From contig NZ_CP018188.1 in assembly GCF_009738225.1 (NCBI RefSeq), positions 62,001-126,000 on the forward strand: 64,000 nucleotides of DNA. The letters are read 5' to 3'. The notes beneath the pieces are model-generated. The model ran no database searches, was not told where the DNA came from, and was given only the letters and a program-made list of their open reading frames with translations. This stretch comes from Streptococcus salivarius. GTDB lineage: Bacteria; Bacillota; Bacilli; Lactobacillales; Streptococcaceae. The position numbers and the translations under genes were made by a program. Shown here piece after piece: positions 9,613-17,747 of this stretch; the stretch's first letter is position 1, and each line of letters starts with the position of its first letter.

Positions 9613-10413
9613 TTATTTAACTAAAGCTACGTTTCGTTTCCCATCTTGTCCTTGTTTCATTTCTAAAACATCATGTGGGATTAAAAAGTCATCTTGATAG
9701 GCTGTTGTAACGACACTTAATCCTGCAGCAACAGCCTTAAGTACTGCTTCTACTTCTTCTTGTGTATTAGCTTCACCGATAAACAAGACATTAGGATTAA
9801 AGCGTGGGACTAAAGTGACCAGAGCATCATAGTCCATACGGTTAACCTCATTGACTTGTAGCTGGCCAAAAGATACATCCTTAATTTCGACATGTCTTTC
9901 AATTGTCATTACTTGCCCTTCTTTAAAAGCTTCAGCAAGTATCAAGTAGGCTAAAGTCGTTTTACCAACACCTGGACAACCAGTAATGACGTGTAAGCCC
10001 GGAATGCGTACTTGTTCAAGTACGTTTTCCAAGCTACTATCAAAATCAAAGTCACGCAAAGAAACTCGATGCTCATCCCCATTGATACAATCTAATAGTC
10101 GTATAGCCATCGTTTCTAGACCTCGAAAATCGCCTACCGTTGATATCTTGATGGTGATAACTCTACCATCATCCAACGGATAGTCACAAGTACCTAGTTG
10201 CCCACGCCGTTTTTCGATTACAATCATATCAGCCATAACTTTTATATGATTAAATAGAACATCCGCATCTTCTGATGAAATGTGGTCATAGACCTGTTTG
10301 ACACCAGCTTTTCTAAATGCTACCTCGTATTCTTCACCATGTGGGAAGAAGGTAATATCTTGGATATTGTTATCGATAGCTTTTTTAAAAGCCTGTTTAA
10401 TGTAAGTAATCAT
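9613..10413 (-). CDS. Orphan PilT/GspE-type secretion ATPase homologue
   Basis: A 266-residue protein resembling the type II/IV secretion ATPases: Walker A GCPGVGKTTLAYLIL, a Walker B-like FNPNVLFIGEANTQEEVEAV (compare the PDxIxxGExRDxET motif), and a downstream segment AAGLSVVTTAYQDD matching the usual GHLVLTTLHTN region. ATG 10413 is preferred over an upstream GTG/ATG because the GGAGAAAAACA cassette precedes it. No pilin, pre-pilin peptidase or platform gene is nearby. In this operon it may energise DNA processing or surface assembly; the partner is unknown. Confidence 0.65.
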   Translation of the reverse strand: MITYIKQAFKKAIDNNIQDITFFPHGEEYEVAFRKAGVKQVYDHISSEDADVLFNHIKVMADMIVIEKRRGQLGTCDYPLDDGRVITIKISTVGDFRGLETMAIRLLDCINGDEHRVSLRDFDFDSSLENVLEQVRIPGLHVITGCPGVGKTTLAYLILAEAFKEGQVMTIERHVEIKDVSFGQLQVNEVNRMDYDALVTLVPRFNPNVLFIGEANTQEEVEAVLKAVAAGLSVVTTAYQDDFLIPHDVLEMKQGQDGKRNVALVK

Positions 10414-10426
10414 TGTTTTTCTCCTC

Positions 10427-11890
10427 TCAGAACTCAAACAAGCTTAACTGCTCTCCTTCAGTCGTTGGTTTATCATCATGTGGCTTTCGACAAGCTACTA
10501 ATGCTTTTGGCACCTTCTCGACCTTATAAATTGGTTGCATAGCACGATAGTTCTCAAAGAACGTATCAAAAAATGCAAACAAAAGGTGTCGACATTGCCT
10601 TAAAGCCCTATACTCTAATCGAGTATAGTAAGTTGCTTCATCAGATAGCAATTCTGAATCCTTGGTATAAGTTTCAAAAACCCACCATTCAAAGCCACGT
10701 GCAAACACCTCGGTTGGTGTCAAATAATAGTCCAACTTCTTCTTAATGTGAACAGCTTGAGCTAAGTCCGTTCTGGTTTCCTCAGCTATTTGAATTAACT
10801 TCAGCAAGCTAGCCTTGTAGATATGACGAATATCTTTAAAGCTATGTGATGTAGAACTAATGATCCCAGCTTTATCATACGTATAGTCTAAATAATGTCC
10901 ATACTCATGTATGAATGATGAGGAATCTCTTACATCAACTGCCATGATATTTAATCCAGGCACATAAAGTCCGCTTGCTTTATGTTTTCCTAGCTTTCGG
11001 AATTTGAGTTCTGGCTCTACAGCCGAATGAGGTAAGTGATTACACAACTTCTCCCATTCCTTCTCTAGAACCTTGAATTTCTCCTTGTTAAAATCACTAC
11101 CTCGATAACGCTCAGTATCAACTTCAACTTTCGAAAACCCTAAATCAAGAAATGACGTGTTACTGTTCATTTCATAATCTTGAAAGATTTTATCCTCACG
11201 CACACTAGCTATCGTCTTAGTTGACTGATTAACATATTGTGCATTGAGGTTGGCTGCAAGTGCATCTTCATACTCTCTTTTAAGGACGTTAGCTATTTTT
11301 TGGATATTTCCATAATAACTACATTCCTTGTAGATACCTTCACTATGGATAGACATCAATTCAAGAAAGCTAAAAGATACTAGTCCATACCTCGTTTGAG
11401 AGCTACTCTCTCTCCAAAAATTTAGGTTTTTCTTCAACGGTACTCTAACCTTTGAATCGTCAATAATGAGAAGATACAAGGTTCGTTTGGTATCTTCTGC
11501 ACTTTTAGTAGCAGGTAATCTACTTCCATGTAGTGTGAGAAGAATCTGTTCACCAAAGAGGTGTTCTTTATTTTCTTCATCTCTCAAATTCATACCCTCG
11601 AACAGTCTTTTTAGTTTATTCGAAAAATGAGCTTGATCATAACCAATGGTTTCAATATCAGCCATAATGTCTTTGACTTTGTAGGCTGTATAGACATTTT
11701 CCTGTCCGAATACCTCTACTGCTAGTGCTCCGACTTCTTGAGATAAAAGTTCCTGACAGTGATATCTGCGAATATTCGCATAATAAGTACAAAACTTTCT
11801 CACGATATCGCAAGCTTTATCAGTCTCTTTTATCTTGGGAAAAGTGACTTTTTTAGCAGTTTTTTGTGCTACTGTTAGTAAATTGGTCAT
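10427..11890 (-). CDS. Large protein with HEYGH zinc-site, ends in a clamp-like motif
   Basis: A 487-residue protein. Around residue 325 it has SSFIHEYGHYLDY, a gluzincin-like HExxH zinc site of the kind found in polyvalent proteins and ArdC-type proteins of conjugative elements. The flanks are otherwise unrecognised. The last residues are EGEQLSLFEF, an exact QLSLF sliding-clamp-binding motif at the C terminus. It lies upstream of the PilT-type ATPase with a 13-base gap. It may act as an anti-restriction or processing protein during entry, but this is inference. No signal peptide, so cytoplasmic. Confidence 0.6.
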   Translation of the reverse strand: MTNLLTVAQKTAKKVTFPKIKETDKACDIVRKFCTYYANIRRYHCQELLSQEVGALAVEVFGQENVYTAYKVKDIMADIETIGYDQAHFSNKLKRLFEGMNLRDEENKEHLFGEQILLTLHGSRLPATKSAEDTKRTLYLLIIDDSKVRVPLKKNLNFWRESSSQTRYGLVSFSFLELMSIHSEGIYKECSYYGNIQKIANVLKREYEDALAANLNAQYVNQSTKTIASVREDKIFQDYEMNSNTSFLDLGFSKVEVDTERYRGSDFNKEKFKVLEKEWEKLCNHLPHSAVEPELKFRKLGKHKASGLYVPGLNIMAVDVRDSSSFIHEYGHYLDYTYDKAGIISSTSHSFKDIRHIYKASLLKLIQIAEETRTDLAQAVHIKKKLDYYLTPTEVFARGFEWWVFETYTKDSELLSDEATYYTRLEYRALRQCRHLLFAFFDTFFENYRAMQPIYKVEKVPKALVACRKPHDDKPTTEGEQLSLFEF

Positions 11891-11915
11891 TGTTTTTTCT
11901 CCTTCATAGCAAAAA

Positions 11916-11944
11916 GGAAGGTTAGCTCAAAGCTAATACCTTCC
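11916..11944 (-). terminator. Promoter-proximal attenuator hairpin
   Basis: On the minus strand GGAAGGTATTAGCT, loop TTG, AGCTAACCTTCC followed by TTTTT, then the GGAGAAAAAACA cassette and ATG 11890. It sits directly after the motif-rich promoter region, so it could act as an attenuator. A matching arrangement is at 52055-52150 on the plus strand. Confidence 0.65.
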
Positions 11945-11949
11945 TCTTT

Positions 11950-12008
11950 CTCTTATATGTATTATGTACGATACACTATGCACTATACATATTATGATGT
12001 GCTATTTA
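11950..12008 (-). promoter_or_regulatory. Promoter/operator with GATAC-type repeats
   Basis: Contains GTATCGTACATAATAC and several TATAC/GTATA half-sites, followed on the minus strand by ATATAAGAGAAAGAGGAAGG. The same words dominate the presumptive centromere at 14580-15740 and recur at 52060-52100, so a plasmid-encoded DNA-binding protein probably acts here. No clean -35 was found. Confidence 0.5.
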
Positions 12009-12013
12009 TCGCG

Positions 12014-12052
12014 TAAAAAAAGGAAACCTAATTATTGTTATCAAGTTTCCTT
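12014..12052 (-). terminator. Terminator after the synthetase-like gene
   Basis: On the minus strand AAGGAAAC...GTTTCCTT followed by a run of seven Ts; it overlaps the last codons of the gene. It separates the upstream primase-synthetase pair from the rest of the left operon. Confidence 0.7.
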
Positions 12053-12630
12053 GCGAAATCTCGTTTATGGCGTTTGTGACTCTCTATATTTCGAGAAATA
12101 TCATTCTTATCCCAGATTTGTAATTCCCAAGGATAAGAAAAATTACTTCCGTTTTTGAAATAGACATAGATACCAGTGTAGTCTTCTGTATCCTTTAAAT
12201 ACCAATTTTTAAGACCGTATTCTTCCTTCCAATCATCTAAACGATTCACCACTTCAGTAATGACAGATGTTGGCAAAATGACACGTGCTCCAAAAATATC
12301 ATTTAAAACTGAATTTACTGGATACCCTTCGGGTCTTTTAGTAAAATGCTCAATCTTATCTAAAATAGATTCAGATGTTTTCACTCGATAGAAGTAACTA
12401 ATATCGCTGACATCTGCTACCATCAAATAATCGTTGATTGACTCGTGCAGATTCAAACGATATTTTAGAATCTCATCAACTGGCACCTTAACAAAAGTGT
12501 GCTTAAGATTAACTTTAGCAAGTTTACCACTTTCAAAATACTCTTCTGAGTACTTTTTATGAATGGTGTTGATTTCAGAGATCAGTCGCTCTACTTTATT
12601 GATATCTGTCACAAGCTTATACTTCTCCAT
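12028..12630 (-). CDS. RelA/SpoT-like nucleotidyltransferase (small alarmone synthetase-like)
   Basis: A 200-residue protein matching the RelA/SpoT synthetase fold in motif order: RVKTSESILDKIEHF (substrate-binding Lys/Arg and Ser), VNSVLNDIFGARVIL (the D-x-x-G-x-R strand), YTGIYVYFK (position of the GYRSxH loop, with Tyr kept but His not evident) and WELQIWDKNDISRNIESHKRHK (catalytic Glu strand). There is no hydrolase, TGS or ACT domain. It could make (p)ppGpp, or it could be a toxSAS-type tRNA- or nucleotide-modifying enzyme. No antitoxin-like partner lies beside it. It follows the primase gene in the left operon. Confidence 0.65.
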   Translation of the reverse strand: MEKYKLVTDINKVERLISEINTIHKKYSEEYFESGKLAKVNLKHTFVKVPVDEILKYRLNLHESINDYLMVADVSDISYFYRVKTSESILDKIEHFTKRPEGYPVNSVLNDIFGARVILPTSVITEVVNRLDDWKEEYGLKNWYLKDTEDYTGIYVYFKNGSNFSYPWELQIWDKNDISRNIESHKRHKRDFARKLDNNN

Positions 12631-12662
12631 ATTTTTTCTCCATTATACCATAACCCTTTTTG

Positions 12663-13991
12663 CTACAGGTTATAGGTCTTAAATCTAATTTTTTCTTCTG
12701 GGGAAGCTTTTAAAAGAAAATCATCGATTCCCTTTTCGTGAGGCCAGATTAGAGCACGAACTGTACAAGACTGCTTAGTGACTAGATCTTTAACCATGTC
12801 ATACATACGTTCAAATACCGAGTCATTATCCTCAAAGTCTTGGTCAAATGCAAGATAAATTGGTTTAACCTTTTTGAGTTCAGTCTTTCCGATAAAGTCC
12901 GAGATAGGACGCCATGCTGCTACTCCTGCCATAGAAATAACACAGATGCTACCCAGTTGTGAGAGACGAGTGTTTTTCGCAACCGATGCGGTGATATCCC
13001 CTTTAAGCAGACCTTCAGTAACTAGAAGGTTATCAACCTTACTCATAAGATTGACTTTAGCCTTACCTTCATCAGAAAAGCGTGCTAGTTCTAAAATATC
13101 ATCTGAATAAGCAAAATGTGGAAAGGACTTAGCACTTGTTCCCTCTGGCTTATATGCTGATGATACAAAGACATATTTTTGTCCTTTTTTAAAAGTCAAC
13201 TCAAGTCCAGAACAAAACTTAACACTAGTTTCCTTAGTTGTCCCACTTGCTAGTTCATGTGATGAACCTTTAGCAAACACATACCAATTGAAGGTCCCAT
13301 CGTCATTTTGGAAGACCTTAGCAGTACGTGCATTTCGTCCCTCTTGAAAGCCTTCATTAACTTTAGCTTGATAACTAACGTTATCAAGACGTACTTGAAA
13401 GCCTACAATTTGTCCCCATGAATTGCGACATGGAATTAGGATTCCATCTTTTGATTCAAAAATAGGACATTTTGCGTTTTCGTTCCAGTAGAAGCCAGGA
13501 ACTCCACGCCATGCATCTTTAGGAAGGCCATTTGCAACAAAAAGCTTTTCCCAAATAGTTGCAGGATGAGATACTGTAGTATCAACCTGCTTCTGCCGTG
13601 TCTCTTTTGTCGATGAAGCATATCCACGTAAGGCAATAGTCTCAACAGAAAGACCTCGTTCTGCACTTGTTAAGTGCTTGACATGGTCCTTAGTCAATCC
13701 TAACACATCAATCACAAGAGAGTTCACCTTGTGAAGTGTTGAGATACTTGCCAAGGGCTGACTTTTCCAACTTGGTTCAAAAGTCACCTTTCTGGCTTTA
13801 TTTTTGTCCAATTCATAGATCGTCCCAGCACTACCAAATTGTGGTTTGTCTGGGTCAATCTTTCTAGCACAGACTGCCTTAGTCTGATCTGCAAAAACCA
13901 GACACCAATCTGGTTTTCCACAAATAGGACAAGGGTAATCACGTCCTACGCGAATTAATTCTTGATTTCCAATTGTGATTAGTTTAGTCAT
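12663..13991 (-). CDS. Primase-like protein with zinc finger and TOPRIM domain
   Basis: A 442-residue protein, first gene of the left operon. The N terminus has a zinc-ribbon-like DYPCPICGKPDWCLVF and a further Cys about 15 residues on. The C-terminal half has TOPRIM features: LLVTEGLLKGDITAS (catalytic Glu) and YLAFDQDFEDNDSV (DxD), followed by a HEKGIDDFLL motif common to plasmid and phage primases (DUF3854 type). It would synthesise primers on the single strand entering the recipient. It begins right after the long structured leader with a GGAGAAAAA site, consistent with very early expression. Confidence 0.75.
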   Translation of the reverse strand: MTKLITIGNQELIRVGRDYPCPICGKPDWCLVFADQTKAVCARKIDPDKPQFGSAGTIYELDKNKARKVTFEPSWKSQPLASISTLHKVNSLVIDVLGLTKDHVKHLTSAERGLSVETIALRGYASSTKETRQKQVDTTVSHPATIWEKLFVANGLPKDAWRGVPGFYWNENAKCPIFESKDGILIPCRNSWGQIVGFQVRLDNVSYQAKVNEGFQEGRNARTAKVFQNDDGTFNWYVFAKGSSHELASGTTKETSVKFCSGLELTFKKGQKYVFVSSAYKPEGTSAKSFPHFAYSDDILELARFSDEGKAKVNLMSKVDNLLVTEGLLKGDITASVAKNTRLSQLGSICVISMAGVAAWRPISDFIGKTELKKVKPIYLAFDQDFEDNDSVFERMYDMVKDLVTKQSCTVRALIWPHEKGIDDFLLKASPEEKIRFKTYNL

Positions 13992-14534
13992 TTTTTCTCC
14001 TTTAAAATGTTGTTGTAAAGTTACCTTGGAAAGCCTCGAATACCTATTCGTAGCCTTTCCTCCGCCTACTGACAGTTTAGACTTGGGAACACCTGTTCCT
14101 CGCCTCTAAACATCGAGATGTCGCCTTCCTTTTTTGTCCTTCTACCCAAACTCAAAACAAAAAAAGCATAACAAAGAAGCCGGCAAGCCTTGTCTCAAAA
14201 AACAAGGATGCGCGTGCCTATGGCAAACCATAGGATAAACTTCTCGTTATGCTTAGTTGCTAATAACGTTTGTTGTAGCCTTTCAAAAACTCAAGGCAAA
14301 TTATCTCGTACGTGTTTCAAAGCGTTAAGCCCCTTTTTCTGTCTGATGGCTTAACTGATAGCTAAAAGCGAGTACGCTCCCTTTTAACCCAATTAAACAT
14401 GGTATGCTTTTCACTGGGACAGATCCAGTAATGACATCTCCTCCTCCATGTTTCCTCTTTTCTCTAGTCACGTGACCAAAGATTCACCGTTAGAGGTGTG
14501 GTGAATTGATATAAATTAAACAATTTATGTCTTT
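13992..14534 (-). ncRNA. Structured leader A (inverted copy of leader B)
   Basis: About 540 bases without a convincing gene, nearly the same as the reverse complement of 45024-45569. Both begin at the same promoter word and end at the ribosome-binding site of the first operon gene. On the minus strand the leader has, in order: a TTCACC/GGTGAA hairpin, the palindrome GTCACGTGAC, GTTAAGCC/GGCTTAAC, a multibranch element closed by GCATAAC/GTTATGC with T7 after it (14159-14252), and two AGGT-loop hairpins near the end. Base changes between the copies keep the stems (see findings). It is likely a regulatory RNA or a folded single-strand DNA element. Confidence 0.75.
14159..14252 (-). terminator. 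Multibranch attenuator within leader A
   Basis: On the minus strand the closing stem GCATAAC...GTTATGC encloses CCTATGG/CCATAGG and CCTTGT/ACAAGG hairpins and runs directly into seven Ts. This looks like a complex intrinsic terminator about 280-380 bases after the start of transcription. Confidence 0.55.
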
Positions 14535-14563
14535 AGTATAGCAAAGAGAAATTAACATTACAA
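14535..14563 (-). promoter_or_regulatory. Promoter of leader A and the left operon
   Basis: Minus strand TTGTAA (14558-14563), 17-base spacer, TATACT (14535-14540) with TGC in front as an extended -10. The matching copy lies at 44995-45023. Confidence 0.75.
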
Positions 14564-14579
14564 GTTTATCGTTATTCGG

Positions 14580-15745
14580 ATAATAACTTTATATACTGCT
14601 CTCAATTATATTTTTCAATACATTATATATAGCACATGATACATAGCCCATAGTTTACTACACACTATGTATCGTTTGATGGACATAATAAAATAGAGAA
14701 ACAACCCTTTCTTAGTAAAGCTTATACAAGATACAATGTTAAACTATGTATCTTATATCGTGGGCTATTCGAATCAGCCTTTTACTAATTTCTTAATTAC
14801 CTTAAGATGAATAGAATAAAAATAATGTTATATAGTTTTTAAATGTATCGTTCACTATACATAGTGGATAATCCACTATATACTATAGAACTATAGAATA
14901 TATATTATCTACAATACATTATGTATCGCTTTTTCGACTATGATAAGATAGGGAGCAATCTTCACTAGAATATACAAGATACATTATTAAACTATGTATC
15001 TTGTATCGTAGGCTATTCAAACCAAACCTTTTACTAATTTCTCAAATGTCTTAAGATGAATAGAATAATAGTCATATATAGTTTTTCTATGTATCGTTCA
15101 CAATACATCGTAGATTATCCAATATATACTATAAATATATATAATATATATATTTTACAATACATAATGTATCGGGTATTATACAACCTATGGAACATGC
15201 GAATAATTCAAATATATACGATACATTTTTATCTATCTATAGTACATTGATAATATTTATATCGTCTACGATACACTATTAAGTGTGTACGATTCTATAG
15301 TACACTATATGTAGATATACTATGTATATTATATAGTGTAATGTCTCCTGACAAATTATACTTAGTCCGTGAGATAACTAGCAGGTTTTATGTAAACTAT
15401 TTATCTCTACAATATACATAGTATATAATAAAACAGTACATCGTCTTCAATGTATTACCTTTAGGTATATATTGTATCGTGTATTATATATCACTCTAGT
15501 CAAGATTTTATTCTATGTAGTATGATTTCTTTTGACTAGCATATAGTGAACGATACACTATGTATAAGCTATTTTGGAAATAGAGTTATCCACTATGTAC
15601 TATACATAGTTTATCTTGTATTGTTTACGATATATCTTACATACTACTTGATATTAGATTTCTATATGGTATACTTTAAGTAGTTAATTATATGTATCGT
15701 TTTATTATACATAGTGTATCGTATATCGGATTGAAAGGAGTAGAT
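14580..15745. repeat. Presumptive centromere/origin region with GTATCG repeats
   Basis: About 1.1 kb with no gene, extremely AT-rich. Two imperfect tandem units with a period near 249 bases cover about 14685-14935 and 14935-15185; each contains an inverted repeat of the form AAGATACA...TGTATCTT. The words GTATCGT, ACGATAC and ATACATAGTGTATC recur more than a dozen times through to the parA start. This layout next to parA fits a partition (par) site that also autoregulates the par promoter; it may also include part of the origin. Confidence 0.65.
15648..15675 (+). promoter_or_regulatory. parA promoter
   Basis: TTGATA (15648-15653), 16-base spacer, TATACT (15670-15675). GTATCG-type repeats lie just downstream (15694-15728), between promoter and start codon, suggesting autorepression. 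Confidence 0.6.
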
Positions 15746-16576
15746 ATGGTTGCAAAAACAATCGTAGTCATGGATGAAAAAGGAGGGGCAGCCAAAACAA
15801 CGTTAAGTTTGTTATTGGCTCAAGCTCTAGGAAATGCTGGATATAAAACGTGTGCTGGTGACCTAGACGGCCAGTGCAATCTAACTACAGCAGCAGGAGT
15901 GAATGAAGACGAACAAGAAGGAATCTATTCCGTACTAAAAAAAGAAGTAGACATAGTTGATGCTATTATTCCAGTCGACGGATATGATTTACTTCCAGGT
16001 AGTAAACTAATGAAGAACTGGGAGAGTGAAGCATCTGGTTTAAAAGATAGGGATTTTCGTTTAAGAAACGTTGTTCAAGATATCAATGACTACTATGATT
16101 TTGTACTCTTTGACACACCTCCATTTTTCGGTGTTTCTACAACAAGTACCCTTTTTACAAATTCAAAAGTTTATGTTCTTATTCCTACAACACCAGATAA
16201 GTTTGGTATCGAAGGGGTAAAAGATACCATTGAAGATATTGAAGCTGTTCAAGAAGGATTTTCATTCTTTGGAATTGATATTGTTATAGCAGGAATCGTT
16301 ATAACTCAAGTTGATAAGGGGTCTGGTTTTAGTAAAAAATCTATAAAACAAGTTAAAGCTAGGGAAGCAGTAGCAACACTTGAGAAAATTGCTGAAGAGC
16401 ATAATACTAAAGTTTTTGAACAATACTTGTTTAATAATAAACAATACAAAGATATGATTGCTAATCAAGCAAATGTATTTACCAATACAGGTTATAGCAT
16501 CCCTCAAAAACAAATCACAAATGTTATGAATGAACTAATTAAGACGATTGGAGAACACAATGGCGAAGAAGCTTAA
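15746..16576 (+). CDS. parA: ParA-family partition ATPase
   Basis: A 276-residue protein with the deviant Walker A EKGGAAKTTLSLLLAQAL near its N terminus (residues 11-28), the A' motif AGDLDGQCNLTTAAG, and Walker B YDFVLFDTPP. This is the Soj/ParA-type ATPase that moves plasmid copies to daughter cells over the nucleoid. ATG 15746 is chosen because it follows GAAAGGAG and precedes the Walker motif by the usual distance; an upstream ATG has no ribosome-binding site. It overlaps the next gene by 17 bases, and the repeat region upstream is the likely centromere. Confidence 0.9.
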   Translation: MVAKTIVVMDEKGGAAKTTLSLLLAQALGNAGYKTCAGDLDGQCNLTTAAGVNEDEQEGIYSVLKKEVDIVDAIIPVDGYDLLPGSKLMKNWESEASGLKDRDFRLRNVVQDINDYYDFVLFDTPPFFGVSTTSTLFTNSKVYVLIPTTPDKFGIEGVKDTIEDIEAVQEGFSFFGIDIVIAGIVITQVDKGSGFSKKSIKQVKAREAVATLEKIAEEHNTKVFEQYLFNNKQYKDMIANQANVFTNTGYSIPQKQITNVMNELIKTIGEHNGEEA

Positions 16577-17084
16577 TACAATCCAACAAAGAAATTATAA
16601 TAACCTTTTAGCAGCAGTAGAATCAAATGACCGCATAACAGCTAAAGAAGTATTTGAACGCTTTTTTAAAGGGAAAGAGATTGAAGAAGTAGTAATTGAT
16701 AAACTTAAGGAAAAGCATGATATTGCCTATCTAACTGAAGAAAGTGTAGAACCAAAAAAAGCCGTTGTTTCTCCTAAAAAAGTAAACACAGTTACTCAGA
16801 AAAAAGAAAAAAACAAAATTCTCACTAAACTGGAGCCAGCTAAAACAGCGGAAGAAAAATCGCGTGCAAATCTCAACATGACACAATTATCAATGTCACG
16901 TTTTTCTGCACTAAGAGCTGTTTTAAACAAAAAAGACCTTAAAGGAGAAAACGGGAATTATCCCAAACGTGGTGGATCTGATAAGCTATTCACTGAGATG
17001 TTAGACCAGATGTATCAACTTCTAGATCCAGAACAAAAGGAGTTGTTTAATACATTGGTAGAAACTGAAATGAGTTTCAAATAG
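16560..17084 (+). CDS. Small partner of ParA, likely centromere-binding adaptor
   Basis: A 174-residue, lysine-rich protein starting MAKKLNTIQQRNYNN, with a charged, probably disordered middle (KKAVVSPKKVNTVTQKKEK) and a C-terminal part of predicted helices (SMSRFSALRAVLNKKDL). It overlaps parA and ends at a terminator, so the two form one operon. Position and charge suggest it is the ParB-equivalent DNA-binding adaptor, but no ParB or ribbon-helix-helix motif is obvious. Start 16560 has GGAGAACACA in front. Confidence 0.6.
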   Translation: MAKKLNTIQQRNYNNLLAAVESNDRITAKEVFERFFKGKEIEEVVIDKLKEKHDIAYLTEESVEPKKAVVSPKKVNTVTQKKEKNKILTKLEPAKTAEEKSRANLNMTQLSMSRFSALRAVLNKKDLKGENGNYPKRGGSDKLFTEMLDQMYQLLDPEQKELFNTLVETEMSFK

Positions 17085-17105
17085 AATGAATTATTCTTTA
17101 TCATA

Positions 17106-17140
17106 CAAAAGTGTAGGTATTTCTACACTTTTTCTTTTTT
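17106..17140 (+). terminator. Terminator of the par operon
   Basis: AAAGTGTAG, loop, CTACACTTT, followed by TTCTTTTTT. Confidence 0.8.
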
Positions 17141-17335
17141 AGATTACTTGTAGCTTTTTTTAAAGAACTTATTATGATTTAATGGTCTCAATTACGATTA
17201 AGAATATTTAGTAATAATAGTTTAAATAGTATTAAGTAGTATTAAGTCGTTAAGAATAGTAACTAAGTAGTTAAATATAGTTTAAGTAGTAGAACTCCTG
17301 AAACCCTTGATGTTATTGAGTTTAGCTAAACATTA

Positions 17336-17566
17336 TCCTATAAAACTGTATGTATATCCTACAAAATGGTAGGTATATCCTATAACTTTGCATGAAAGTC
17401 ACACAAAGTTGCATGTTAAGTCTACAAAAGTGTATGTATCTCATATAAAATGGTAGGTGTGTCCTACAAAACGGTAGGTATGTCCTATAAAGTTGTATGT
17501 TAAGTCTACGAAAGTGCATGGATTTCATATAAAATGGTATGTATATCCTACAAAATGGTTGTAAAT
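17336..17566 (+). repeat. Iterons of the replication origin (about 11 units)
   Basis: Direct repeats of 21-22 bases with no spacers and the loose consensus CCTAYAAAANTGTATGTAT; about eleven imperfect units, with alternating ATGGTAGGTAT and TTGCATGTTAAG endings. A further partial unit lies over the rep promoter (CATACAAAAGGGCTGTAAAT). Tandem 22-bp iterons upstream of a Rep gene are typical of theta-replicating plasmids with Rep_3-type initiators. The 200 bases before it hold TTAAGTAGT-type short repeats and nothing else. Confidence 0.85.
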
Positions 17567-17601
17567 TTTAAAAATAACTATGAAAATCAGAAAATTAGTG
17601 G

Positions 17602-17607
17602 TATAAT
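17602..17607 (+). promoter_or_regulatory. rep promoter, extended -10
   Basis: TGGTATAAT (extended -10) at 17599-17607 with no strong -35; a partial iteron follows at once, so Rep binding would repress it. The leader to the start codon is about 135 bases. Confidence 0.55.
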
Positions 17608-17747
17608 GTCATACAAAAGGGCTGTAAATTAATATGTTTATACCCTGTCACATATTGCAGTAAGCAATTAGGTTATAGTAAAATAATTACTTTTATTTAA
17701 AATACAACCAATATGTATGATGAATGAACTAAGAGAGGTAGAAGCAT

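Noticed and set aside
14580..15745. Many short palindromes as possible tRNA-like or CRISPR structures
   Set aside because: No cloverleaf and no constant repeat-spacer spacing; the words are operator-like and tied to parA.
17336..17566. Tandem repeats looking like a CRISPR array
   Set aside because: Units of 21-22 bases abut without spacers and lie upstream of rep, so they are iterons.
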